Shown: positions 8,531 through 15,952 of the stretch, in pieces
Numbering within the stretch: the first letter of the stretch is position 1
Layout of the letters: each line of letters opens with the position of its first letter
Assembly (NCBI RefSeq): GCF_002300165.1
Contig: NZ_MLCE01000019.1
Span: 248,001-312,000, forward strand
DNA from: Streptomyces sp. Tue6028
Lineage (GTDB): Bacteria; Actinomycetota; Actinomycetes; Streptomycetales; Streptomycetaceae
DNA: 64,000 bases
Direction of reading: 5' to 3'
Made by a program: the position numbers and the translations under genes
Notes under the pieces: model-generated
The model's input: only the letters and a program-made list of their open reading frames with translations
What the model was told of the DNA's origin: nothing
Databases searched by the model: none

Positions 8531-10597
8531 ATGCCGGATCCCATGATGGCGGGGGAGCCGATCGCTAGGGTCGGGAAGGCCGCGGCCTGGTGCAATGTGC
8601 TGCCGGTCGCCTTGATCGTCTCGGACGGCGCCGGACGGATCATGCAGTGGGCGAAGGCTGCCCCGGAGCTGCTCGGCTACACCGCAGATGAGGCCATCGG
8701 CCGTACCATCACCGACCTCGTACTCCCTGACAGCAGCCTGGCGGTTCGCACCGTGCAAGACTCGGTCGCTTCCGGACGCAGCGTGACCGGACTGTTCCCG
8801 GTGCGGCACAAGAACGGCGCCATCGTCGAGGTGGAGGTGTGGGCGTGCCCTGTCGCGGCCCAGGTCGGGCCGGGCTGGAACGCGCTGATCCTGGCCGCCG
8901 AGGCCCACGCCGCACGGCAGGCCCGTGAGGGCGGTGCGCTGCTGGACGGACTGTTCGCCCGCTCGCCGGTCGGTATGGCGGTCTTCGACACCGAGCTGCG
9001 TTTCCAAGAGATCAATCGCGCATTGGAAGTGATGACCGGACTACCCAGCTCGGCGCATGTAGGAAGGCGACTGCCGGAGATGCTGCCCGGCGTCAACAGC
9101 GAGCAGATGGAGGCGGCGATGCGCCGGGTACTGGTCACCGGCGACCCCGTGGTGAACTTCCGCAGCGTCGGCCGCACCCCCGCCGACCCCGGCCACGACC
9201 GCTCCTGGTCCTCCTTCTACTTCCGCCTGGAGAACGCGGTCGGCAAGTCGCTCGGGATCAGCGCCTCGATCATCGACATCACCGCGCAGGCGGAGACCGC
9301 ACAAGAGGCCAGCGGCCATCAACGCCTGGAACTGCTCAACAAGGCCGCGATGCGGGTCGGCACCACCCTCGATGAGACCCGCACCGGGCAGGAGCTGGCC
9401 GACATCGCCGTACCCGGCCTTGCCGACATCACCACGGTCGACGTCCTGCCCGTTCTCACCGACGACGCCGACCCCATGATCAGCCTGAGGGGCGGCGCCG
9501 TCCTGCGCCGCCTCGGCAAGGCCCACGCCCGAGGGTTCCCGGGCGCCGACATCCTCACCCCCGTCGGCAGCACCCTGCGCTTCCCCGCCGTCGCCCCCTA
9601 CACGCAAGCCATGATCGACCGGCGCCCGTTCCTCCTGCCACACATCGACGCCAGTGCTATCGACCCTGCCGCTCCCTACACATCCACCCCCGAAAGGCTC
9701 CGCTCCCTGGGCGTGCACTCGATGATGATGGTCCCACTCATCGCCCGTGGCCTGGTCCTCGGCGTCGCCACCTTCCTGCGTGGTGACGAGAGGTCGGCCT
9801 TCGACGCCGCCGACCTCACGCTCGCCGGTGATCTAGCCGCCCACGCCGCTGTCTGCATCGACAACGCCCGGCTGTACCACCGCGAGCGCGACACCGCGCT
9901 CACCCTGCAGCGGAGCATGCTCCCCCGCCGGGTGGAACCCCCGTCAGGCTTTGAGATCGCCCACCGCTACTGCCCCGCCTCTGACGTCAACGAGGTGGGA
10001 GGGGACTGGTACGACGTCACCACCCTCGCCCCCGGCAGGGGCTCCCTCGCCGTCGGTGACGTCATGGGGCACGGCATCCAAGCCGCGGCCATCATGGGAC
10101 AGATGCGCACCACCGTGCGTGCTCTTGCTCACCTGGATCTGGCCCCCGACCAGCTCCTGGACAACCTCGACCATGCATTGCAGGAACTCGACAGCCCCGT
10201 GCTGGCCACCTGCCTGTACGGCGTCTGCGACGCCACGGCCCACCGCTGCTGGTTCAGCCGCGCAGGCCACCCCCCGCCCGCGCTTGTCACTCCCGACGGC
10301 ACCGCCCGCCTCCTCGATCTGCCGTCCGGCGTCCCCCTCGGTATCGGCGGGATCCCGTACGCCACGACCGAGGTCACCCTCGAACCCGGCAGCGTCCTCG
10401 TCCTGTACACCGACGGCCTCGTCGAAAGCCGTGCAACCGACCTGGATCAGGGCCTGGACGAACTCATTCACCTCCTCACTGGCGCCCACCTCGACGTCGA
10501 CCAACTGTGCGGCACCCTCATCGACCACCTCGCCCCGTCCCCTGTCGAGGACGACATCACCATCCTTGCCGCCCGCATCGGCTCTCCCACGCCTTGA
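8531..10597 (+). CDS. PAS-PAS-GAF-PP2C (SpoIIE-type) serine phosphatase
   Basis: A 688-residue signalling phosphatase. The first PAS domain is at ~15-115 (ALIVSDGAGRIMQWAKAAPELLGY), a second PAS at ~135-250 (GMAVFDTELRFQEINRALE), a GAF-like region at ~265-450, and a PP2C/SpoIIE domain at ~465-688. The metal-binding motifs are intact: GGDWYDV (~490), GDVMGHG, LYTDGLVE (~625) and EDDITIL. Such proteins dephosphorylate anti-sigma antagonists and often act with HATPase_c kinases; an ATPase of that class is encoded at 13664-14092. The ATG at 8531 has a modest ggag site. It appears to be AICE cargo. Confidence 0.85.
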   Translation: MPDPMMAGEPIARVGKAAAWCNVLPVALIVSDGAGRIMQWAKAAPELLGYTADEAIGRTITDLVLPDSSLAVRTVQDSVASGRSVTGLFPVRHKNGAIVEVEVWACPVAAQVGPGWNALILAAEAHAARQAREGGALLDGLFARSPVGMAVFDTELRFQEINRALEVMTGLPSSAHVGRRLPEMLPGVNSEQMEAAMRRVLVTGDPVVNFRSVGRTPADPGHDRSWSSFYFRLENAVGKSLGISASIIDITAQAETAQEASGHQRLELLNKAAMRVGTTLDETRTGQELADIAVPGLADITTVDVLPVLTDDADPMISLRGGAVLRRLGKAHARGFPGADILTPVGSTLRFPAVAPYTQAMIDRRPFLLPHIDASAIDPAAPYTSTPERLRSLGVHSMMMVPLIARGLVLGVATFLRGDERSAFDAADLTLAGDLAAHAAVCIDNARLYHRERDTALTLQRSMLPRRVEPPSGFEIAHRYCPASDVNEVGGDWYDVTTLAPGRGSLAVGDVMGHGIQAAAIMGQMRTTVRALAHLDLAPDQLLDNLDHALQELDSPVLATCLYGVCDATAHRCWFSRAGHPPPALVTPDGTARLLDLPSGVPLGIGGIPYATTEVTLEPGSVLVLYTDGLVESRATDLDQGLDELIHLLTGAHLDVDQLCGTLIDHLAPSPVEDDITILAARIGSPTP

Positions 10598-10639
10598 CGG
10601 CTGATCGTCGCGTCAGTACGGCCTCTGTACCGCTGACAG

Positions 10640-10747
10640 CACCTGGAGGACGAGCACGGCGGCCTGGCAGACCAAGCGATCGATCCTGAAGAGGATCGTC
10701 TGGAGGCCATCCCGGCCGAAAAGTTCCAGCGGGTGTGGGCCCGGTGA
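10640..10747 (+). pseudogene. possible gene remnant (acidic C-terminal fragment)
   Basis: After a stop at 10634 one frame reads 35 sensible codons (LEDEHGGLADQA, then EAIPAEKFQRVWAR) to a TGA. No start or upstream body is present. It looks like the tail of a small regulatory or antitoxin-like protein, but the family is not identified. The rest of 10598-10962 shows no gene. Confidence 0.25.
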
Positions 10748-10962
10748 GCGCGCTGTACAACCACTTTAGGAGCGAGGTTGGGCGTTCGAGGGCCTGACCT
10801 GCGGGATACCGACGCCGCGCCTGCCGGGTCTGGGCTCCCCCAGCAGCCGCAGTTCCCCCTGAGTCCCCGCCCAATCTGGTGCGGCTGTGGCACGGGGACT
10901 CCTTCGAGCCCTCTTTTCCCTACCGGGCGCGGTCACCCTCGCGCCCTGACAGACTCGGTCCA

Positions 10963-11652
10963 ATGATCGGAGTGCCTGCTGCCGAAGAGCAGCCCGAGAG
11001 CCTCGTATCGTCCCTTCCAGCCGCTGCGGTCGTGGGGGCGATGGCTCTTCTCTTCACGGTCGCTACGTTTTGGTGGCTCAATGCTCGTCTGGGAGCGTTG
11101 AAGAGTTGGGAGCCTCAGACATACGCCATGTCGCTCAGTCCGGACTACGTGCGTGCACGCCTGCCACTCGTTCTGTTTAACACCGGAGCCAGATCGATCG
11201 TGGTGTTGGACATGCGGATGAGATTTCCGGATGAACCTGAGGCAATCTGGCCGTTGCGCTGGACCGGCATGTCCGACGAACTCATGCCCAAATCAGCGGA
11301 CGATGTCGTAGCCCCAGCGGGCTTCGCCATCGGGGGGCGGACAGCAGAACAACGGGTCGTCAGTTTCAGTGTGCCGTCACCAGGCTTCATACCTGAAGTG
11401 CGCGAGTACCAGGTGGTGCTTGAAGCGGTTCTGGGGCAGCGAAAGCTGTGGCAGCGTGCGCTGAGGCGGGACAGTAGGTGGCAGCCGTTTCTGCACTTCA
11501 CTCTGCGTTTGGGGCCTATGCAGTACTCGGGTTCGTACGGCGCCTACTCAAATTCTCCTCTCGAACTGAAACCGGAAGATCTACGGGCGCCAGACGTCGC
11601 GATGGAGCGCCTTGCTCTTCGTCTACGAGAGGAACGAAAGAACAGGGCCTAG
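10963..11652 (+). CDS. single-pass membrane protein of unknown function
   Basis: A 229-residue protein with an N-terminal membrane segment at ~18-38 (AAAVVGAMALLFTVATFWWL) and a long, mostly soluble C-terminal part with several beta-like stretches (LVLFNTGARSIVVLDMRMRF; FLHFTLRLG). No Shine-Dalgarno site is visible before the ATG, and an upstream in-frame extension looks non-coding. AT content is a little higher than in the chromosome genes, fitting its position in the mobile element. Function not recognised. Confidence 0.6.
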   Translation: MIGVPAAEEQPESLVSSLPAAAVVGAMALLFTVATFWWLNARLGALKSWEPQTYAMSLSPDYVRARLPLVLFNTGARSIVVLDMRMRFPDEPEAIWPLRWTGMSDELMPKSADDVVAPAGFAIGGRTAEQRVVSFSVPSPGFIPEVREYQVVLEAVLGQRKLWQRALRRDSRWQPFLHFTLRLGPMQYSGSYGAYSNSPLELKPEDLRAPDVAMERLALRLREERKNRA

Positions 11653-12180
11653 CGGCACCAGCTCGCTGCCTGCGAACAGATACCGGGTGGTGGACGCGAT
11701 TCGTCGGCTCCCCACCTCAACCCACCACTTACCCCAGCTCCCATCCCGTCCGCCGTCGACCCACACACCGTGGAGCGGGCGTGGTTCATGGCGTCCAGGT
11801 GGAGCGCCCCACTGTACGAACGACCTGGACGCCATGGGCCGCGTCTGCTCGGCTCTGCCTGGGTCGATGGCGGACGGGATGGGAGCCCCTAACGCTCGCC
11901 ACTATGTGCCCGCGGCCGGGAACGGCGCCCCCTCCACCCCGGTGCCGGCCGATCCCCCGCCGGAGGCATCGCCTTTGACCGATGGCCGTGAATGTCGGGT
12001 GCTCGACTCATGACCTCCGGGCCTATCCAATGTGGGCAGGCGTCGGCTCAGCCGGGGCAGAGCGGGCCGAAGGCAGGAGCGGCGCCCCGAGCGGAGCCGG
12101 GAGCCCGCCCGGCGGAGCGGAGCGCAGCCGGGTGCTTGAACCAGTAGAGAAAGTTGTAACTCAGTAGGTCTGCTGGGGCT
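11653..12180. other. gene-poor stretch with a 14-bp stem-loop
   Basis: No convincing gene. catggcgtccaggt (11787-11800) and acctggacgccatg (11823-11836) are perfect complements around a 22-base loop. This could terminate the upstream gene or serve as a single-strand structure. A purine-rich run with repeated gagcgg follows at 12060-12135. Confidence 0.45.
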
Positions 12181-12231
12181 TGTCCGGTCCCGGTTGATGC
12201 TTGACGTTCCTGTCCCAGCTGATGGTTGACG
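12181..12231. repeat. left terminal inverted repeat with two 19-bp units
   Basis: Units at 12188-12206 and 12213-12231, 25 bp apart, are in inverse orientation to the units at the right end. They probably served as transposase binding sites. Confidence 0.7.
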
Positions 12232-12380
12232 GTGGCCGTGATCGGCTAGGTCGTGCCCGTCCGTGTGGCGTGGTGCGGGAGGCCGGGATTGGCTCTGGCA
12301 GTGTTGGGGCCTGCCCGCCGTCCCGGGTTGCGTCCCTATGCTCTGGTGTATGACGAGCCGGACGCGCCGGGCGGCTTCCG

Positions 12381-12788
12381 CTACTTGCGGCTGAGGGTTT
12401 GGTGTTTCCCGTACGAAGGATCTCCCACGAGGCGCCGCATTTCCGGATGCTCCTTCGAGCCGCCGAATTCCCACGGGTTGCCGTCGCAGACGGTGATCCA
12501 CGACTGCTCCGCTTCCTTGTCGTCGGGATACACGCCCCACTTGCCGGTGCCGCTGCACTCCGAAACCTTGTCGCCGTCGTTGTTGAACTCGGCAAGGTTA
12601 GTTACGACGACGGTGCCATCGTCCTTGAAGACCAGGGTCCCGGTATCGCCCTCGGTCCAGGTGCCTACGATGTCGGCCCGAGCCAGTGTCTGTTGCTGCC
12701 ATATGCACCCCGTGGCCAGCGTCAAGACCGCGACCGCCAAGACCACTCCACGCAACCCTGCAGCGACTCGCCCTCGTTCATCACGCAT
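12381..12788 (-). CDS. small secreted lipoprotein
   Basis: A 135-residue precursor. Residues ~1-27 form a lipoprotein signal with lipobox LATGC, so lipidation at the Cys is predicted. The mature part (~108 residues) contains a GTWTEGDTGTLVFKDDGTVVVTN block, the look of a small beta-barrel lipocalin-like or DUF-type domain, and two further Cys (SECSG, TVCDG) that may form a disulfide. I choose the ATG at 12788 with GGGGGAG close upstream over an ATG at 12803. It lies between the ends of the IS481-like remnant where a transposase would be expected. Confidence 0.65.
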   Translation of the reverse strand: MRDERGRVAAGLRGVVLAVAVLTLATGCIWQQQTLARADIVGTWTEGDTGTLVFKDDGTVVVTNLAEFNNDGDKVSECSGTGKWGVYPDDKEAEQSWITVCDGNPWEFGGSKEHPEMRRLVGDPSYGKHQTLSRK

Positions 12789-13004
12789 GACTCCCCCTTG
12801 CATACGTCAAACCCTGGTTGCTTCGCACACCAGATCGTCAAGCCCTCACGCTGCCACGAAAGTTGAACATGTTCAACTCTGCTCGGTGTGCACTGGTAGC
12901 CCCGCTCCGCACCGCATGGAGCGGTGCACCTTGGTCGCTCACCCAAAGTCTCTCCGTACCGCTGCGCGGGCTGCATCCGGTCGGCCCCCGCCGCGTCCCG
13001 CACG

Positions 13005-13230
13005 GAGCCGGTCACGGTGCAGTGCCGGATCAGCGACAACGGCTCCCCTGATGGTGTGTCGCCAGCGGATCTCCGTCGGACGCCCGTATGCCGGTCGCAC
13101 CATCGCCGTGCAGGTCACGACCACACCTTGACCATCGAGCTGGACGGCCAGGTGCGCATCCTCGTCCGTACCACCGACCTGCCCGTCCGCCACCACAAGG
13201 CCAACCAGCCTGGGAGACACCCCGTGGCGT
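13005..13230 (+). pseudogene. C-terminal remnant of an IS481-like transposase, frameshifted
   Basis: Joining three frame segments gives VTVQCRISDNGS, then RQRISVGRPYAGRTIAVQV, then HTLTIELDGQ and RTTDLPVRHHKANQP. This is the usual C-terminal SH3-like tail of IS481-type integrases. At least two frameshifts separate the parts and no DDE core is present. It ends about 10 bp before the right inverted repeat, as expected. Confidence 0.5.
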
Positions 13231-13240
13231 CTAGGCCCAC

Positions 13241-13291
13241 CGTCAAGCATCACCTGGGACCAGATCGTCAAGCATCAGCTGGGATCCGACA
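13241..13291. repeat. right terminal inverted repeat with two 19-bp units
   Basis: cgtcaagcatcacctggga (13241-13259) and cgtcaagcatcagctggga (13266-13284), 25-bp period, then tccgaca. It mirrors 12181-12231. Confidence 0.7.
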
Positions 13292-13664
13292 AGGTCTGCT
13301 GGGACTTGAAGTCGTCTGCGCAAGCGGGAAGTTCGATGCCGTGTCGGTGTGCGAGCGGCACGAAGAGGACTGGGCGGAGTGTCCAGGTGATGCGGATGCC
13401 GGCGTGGGTCACTGAGACTGTGCAGGGCTGCATGCGCGTGAGGGCTCGCCGGGTCTGGACTCGTTCCTCGTACAGCCCGACCCAGGCTTCGTCGGAGCTG
13501 TCGGCGTCGAGCACCGGGGAGATCGTGCGGAGTGCGATCGCGACCCATCGGTCAGCTTGGGGTGCCGTGTAGGCGTCGAAAGACGCCTGCAACTCCGGCG
13601 GTTCACCCTCGGCGAGATCTTCCGTCCAGCACTCGCACCAGTAGCCCCGCTGCGGCTTGTCCAT
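13275..13664 (-). CDS. hypothetical protein, 3' end disrupted by the IS481-like insertion
   Basis: A 129-residue protein whose ATG overlaps the stop of the ATPase gene (TGATG), so the pair is co-translated. It begins MDKPQRGYWCECWTEDLAEG and has a hydrophobic ITWTLRPVLFVPLAH segment near the end. The last residues (FKSQQTLSDPS) run into the insertion. Across the insertion, the left flank on the same strand reads KPQQTY-stop, so the original C-terminus was probably FKPQQTY. Function unknown; the coupling suggests it works with the ATPase. Confidence 0.6.
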   Translation of the reverse strand: MDKPQRGYWCECWTEDLAEGEPPELQASFDAYTAPQADRWVAIALRTISPVLDADSSDEAWVGLYEERVQTRRALTRMQPCTVSVTHAGIRITWTLRPVLFVPLAHRHGIELPACADDFKSQQTLSDPS

Positions 13665-14092
13665 CAGCACGGCTGGCCTCCCTCGCGGGTCCGGGTGAAG
13701 AGCTCCGCGGTGACGGTATGGCCGCCGTTGCTGTCGTGGACGACGACTCGGTGTGCGATTGCGCTGACCATGCCGAGTCCCCGGCCGTGCTCCGCGTCCT
13801 GGTCCTGGTGCTCGACCTTCGGGGACGATCCCGAACCTCCGTCATCCATGACCGACAGGGCAACCACCTGCGCGGAGACTGCAAGCGCCAGGTGGAAGCT
13901 GCCCGCCTCCCGGCCGCTGGCCGTGTGGAGGATTGCGTTCGCGCTGAGCTCGCTCACGATCAGTTCGGCGTCCTCGGCTAATGGCGAGCCGCGCAGGATG
14001 TCGCGTGTCCAACGGCGGGCCCTGCTGACCTCCTCGGGAAATCCTGGGCAAGTGAGTCCCCAGACCCGCGCAGTGCTCGTATACTCGTGCAT
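13664..14092 (-). CDS. HATPase_c anti-sigma/serine kinase-like ATP-binding protein
   Basis: A 142-residue single-domain GHKL ATPase of the RsbW/SpoIIAB type common in Streptomyces. Motifs: VSELSANAILHTASG (N box), VMDDGGSG (G1, with Gly/Asp for nucleotide binding) and GRGLGMVSAIAHR (G2). These proteins phosphorylate or sequester anti-anti-sigma partners or regulators. The start at 14092 has GAAGGAAC upstream. A KorSA-like operator half overlaps the start (14083-14098). Possible partner of the PP2C phosphatase at 8531. Confidence 0.8.
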   Translation of the reverse strand: MHEYTSTARVWGLTCPGFPEEVSRARRWTRDILRGSPLAEDAELIVSELSANAILHTASGREAGSFHLALAVSAQVVALSVMDDGGSGSSPKVEHQDQDAEHGRGLGMVSAIAHRVVVHDSNGGHTVTAELFTRTREGGQPC

Positions 14093-14098
14093 ACAAGT
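14083..14098. promoter_or_regulatory. candidate KorSA-type operator at the ATPase start
   Basis: ACTCGT-gcat-ACAAGT, one mismatch to the palindrome ACTCGT-N4-ACGAGT found upstream of the transfer genes. It overlaps the ATPase initiation codon, so binding would block expression. Confidence 0.4.
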
Positions 14099-14138
14099 TC
14101 CTTCGTGCTGGTAGGCCGCCATGTGCAGCGGGTTCGGG

Positions 14139-14570
14139 CTAGACGAGTTTCACGCCGTCGTGGGCGCGGATGGCCGGCGGGGACATCGCGTCGAGTGCGT
14201 CGAGGACGCGGATCGCGTATGCCTCGTCGGCGAGGTCGGTGACTTCTTCGCGGGTGGCCCAGCGCAGTGCGCGGGTCTCGTCCCCAGTAGTGGGAGTGCC
14301 GTCGGCGGCCTGGCAGCGGAAGACCAGGGAGACGATCAGCCCCGTCATGTTCTTGTAGACGCCGGTGAGGGTAGCGGGAAGCGCGATCTTGATGCCGGTC
14401 TCTTCCAGAACTTCGCGCTGAAGTGCCTCGGGGAGGGTTTCATCCCGCTCGACAACGCCACCCGGAGGTTCCCACTGGCCGTTGTCGCGACGCTGGATAA
14501 GGAGGGCGCGGCCCTGTTCGTCAACGATGACTCCGGCAACGCTCACGGAGTGCGGACGGTCAGTGGTCAC
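14139..14570 (-). CDS. NUDIX hydrolase
   Basis: A 143-residue NUDIX-fold hydrolase with a complete Nudix box: GGVVERDET followed by REVLEETGI (G-x5-E-x7-RE-V-L-EE-x-G-I). It should cleave a nucleoside-diphosphate-linked substrate in a Mg-dependent way. The GTG start has GAGG upstream; the longer ATG reading lacks one. NUDIX genes are regular companions of the KorSA repressor in AICEs, and here the two are divergent with an operator-like site between them. Confidence 0.85.
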   Translation of the reverse strand: MTTDRPHSVSVAGVIVDEQGRALLIQRRDNGQWEPPGGVVERDETLPEALQREVLEETGIKIALPATLTGVYKNMTGLIVSLVFRCQAADGTPTTGDETRALRWATREEVTDLADEAYAIRVLDALDAMSPPAIRAHDGVKLV

Positions 14571-14625
14571 GTTCCTCGACCCTCTCAGATGGCTAGGCTC
14601 TCCACCGTAGCAACAACACTCGCCC

Positions 14626-14641
14626 ACTCGTCTAGATACCT
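14626..14641. promoter_or_regulatory. weak KorSA-type operator in the NUDIX/GntR intergenic region
   Basis: The left arm ACTCGT and core ctag match the element's operator palindrome, but the right arm is degenerate. It lies just ahead of the GntR ribosome site, suggesting autoregulation. Confidence 0.35.
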
Positions 14642-14653
14642 AAAGGAGTACTC

Positions 14654-15439
14654 GTGACCTCACTTCCGTCCCTGCTCGGCGATCTGGACCCCACGAGCGA
14701 TCGTGCGGTGTTCCGGCAGATCGCCGACCAGCTGCGCGAGGCCATCGACCGTGGGCGATTCAAGGAGGGTGAGAAGCTCCCCTCGGAGGCCGAACTCGTC
14801 GAGCACTACGGCGTCTCCCGGATGACGGTCCGCAACTCCTTCTCCATCCTCCAGGGCGAAGGCCTGGTCGCCGCCGAGCACGGCAAGGGCGTCTTCGTCC
14901 GGCCGCGTCCGCCCGTACGGCGACTGGCCTCCGACCGTTTCGCCCGGCGCCACCGCGAACAGGGAAAGTCCGCGTTCATCGTCGAAGCGGACGCCGCGGG
15001 CAGTCACCCCCAGGTCGACAGCCTTGAGGTCAAGGAGGAGAAGGCCACTCAGGACATCTCCACCCGGCTCGGATCCGTACGACGTGTGCTCGCCCGCCGG
15101 CGCCGATACCTGCTCGACGGCCGCCCGGTCGAGTTCGCCACCTCCTACCTCCCGCTCGACATCGCGCGCGGTACGCAGATCGCCGAGCCCAATCCCGGCC
15201 CCGGCGGCATCTACGCCCGGCTTGAGGAGCTCGGCCACCACCTCGACCACTTCGAGGAGGAGATCCGCGCCCGGATGCCCTCGCCGTCCGAGGTCAAGAC
15301 GCTGCGGCTGGCTTCCGGTGTGCCGGTGATCCACCTCATTCGCACGGCATTCGACACGGAGGGGCGGCCCGTGGAGGTCTGCGACACCGTGATGGCGGCG
15401 GACGCCTACGTCCTCTCCTACCAACTCCCAGCGACCTGA
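14654..15439 (+). CDS. KorSA-like GntR/HutC transcriptional repressor
   Basis: A 261-residue regulator with an N-terminal winged HTH of the GntR type (~20-85; KLPSEAELVEHYGVSRMTVRNSFSIL) and a C-terminal UTRA ligand-binding domain (~100-250; ending VIHLIRTAFDTEGRPVEV). In pSAM2 and relatives, the KorSA repressor at this position keeps replication and transfer genes off. GTG start with AAAGGAG 6 bp upstream. The matching palindromes at 15490, 15565 and 18438 are likely targets. Confidence 0.85.
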   Translation: MTSLPSLLGDLDPTSDRAVFRQIADQLREAIDRGRFKEGEKLPSEAELVEHYGVSRMTVRNSFSILQGEGLVAAEHGKGVFVRPRPPVRRLASDRFARRHREQGKSAFIVEADAAGSHPQVDSLEVKEEKATQDISTRLGSVRRVLARRRRYLLDGRPVEFATSYLPLDIARGTQIAEPNPGPGGIYARLEELGHHLDHFEEEIRARMPSPSEVKTLRLASGVPVIHLIRTAFDTEGRPVEVCDTVMAADAYVLSYQLPAT

Positions 15440-15489
15440 TCGACGGTGCGCGAGGCCACTTCTTCGGACTCGTACACCTCAACAGGCAT

Positions 15490-15505
15490 ACTCGTATAGA
15501 CGAGT
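15490..15505. promoter_or_regulatory. KorSA-type operator, perfect palindrome
   Basis: ACTCGT-atag-ACGAGT, perfect 6-4-6 inverted repeat about 90 bp upstream of the first transfer-operon gene. Confidence 0.6.
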
Positions 15506-15564
15506 GGGCAAGTTGTGTGGCAAGGTGGTCCGCGTTCCCGAAGTCATCGGGTTCGAAGGTTGCA

Positions 15565-15580
15565 TCTTGTATAGACGAGT
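15565..15580. promoter_or_regulatory. KorSA-type operator next to the transfer-operon start
   Basis: TCTTGT-atag-ACGAGT, two mismatches in the left arm, ending 15 bp before the GTG at 15596. Together with 15490-15505 it forms a pair of sites. Confidence 0.5.
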
Positions 15581-15595
15581 AGATGGGAAGAATCT

Positions 15596-15952
15596 GTGCG
15601 CACCATCCGTGTGGAGACCTCGGCCGCGACGATCCTCCTGACCGAGGCGCCCGAGCCCAAGGTCCGCGACCGTCAGACCGGCGAGATCGCCAAGGACGTC
15701 AACAGCGGAGAGGCGCTGATGACGATCGGCGTCGTCTACATCGAGGAGGGGGAGTCGTCCCTGATCAAGGTCACGGTTCCGGAGAGCGGGGTGTCCGAGG
15801 GGCTCACGCTCGGGGCGCCGGTCTCGCTGCCGGGGCTCGTGGCCCGGCCGTGGGAGAGCGTGTTCAACGGGCAGCAGCGGCACGGCATCGCCTACCGCTC
15901 TGCCGCCGTCACTCCGGCCGCGTTCCCGGCCGCCATGGGAGCCACGGCCTGA
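15596..15952 (+). CDS. conserved AICE hypothetical protein, first gene of the transfer operon
   Basis: A 118-residue soluble protein with a run of beta-like strands (ATILLTEAPEPKV; LMTIGVVYIEEGESSLIKVTV). It reminds me of small OB-fold-like proteins placed ahead of traB in AICEs, but I assign no function. GTG start with GGGAAG upstream. The stop overlaps the start of the translocase gene (TGATG), so the two are translationally coupled. Confidence 0.7.
   Translation: MRTIRVETSAATILLTEAPEPKVRDRQTGEIAKDVNSGEALMTIGVVYIEEGESSLIKVTVPESGVSEGLTLGAPVSLPGLVARPWESVFNGQQRHGIAYRSAAVTPAAFPAAMGATA

Larger units (their letters stand above)
12181..13291. mobile_element. IS481-like insertion remnant carrying a lipoprotein gene
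   Basis: A 1111-bp segment begins TGT and ends ACA, with inverted ends of about 50 bp. Each end holds two 19-bp units with a 25-bp period: tcccrgctgatgsttgacg at 12188 and 12213, and its complement at 13241 and 13266. The flanks carry a 15-bp direct repeat, aggtctgctggggct (12166-12180) and aggtctgctgggact (13292-13306), consistent with a target duplication; IS481-family insertions give duplications up to ~15 bp. Only the C-terminal end of a transposase is left, next to the right end. The insertion cut the 3' end of the gene at 13275-13664. Confidence 0.65.

Noticed and set aside
5698-8568. A 956-codon plus-strand reading frame
   Set aside because: Antisense shadow of the secreted CW-binding protein gene; composition is Gly/Arg/Val-rich with no motifs.
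12722-13039. 105-codon minus-strand ORF with several Cys
   Set aside because: Overlaps the lipoprotein gene end and the transposase remnant; no ribosome site and no coherent domain.
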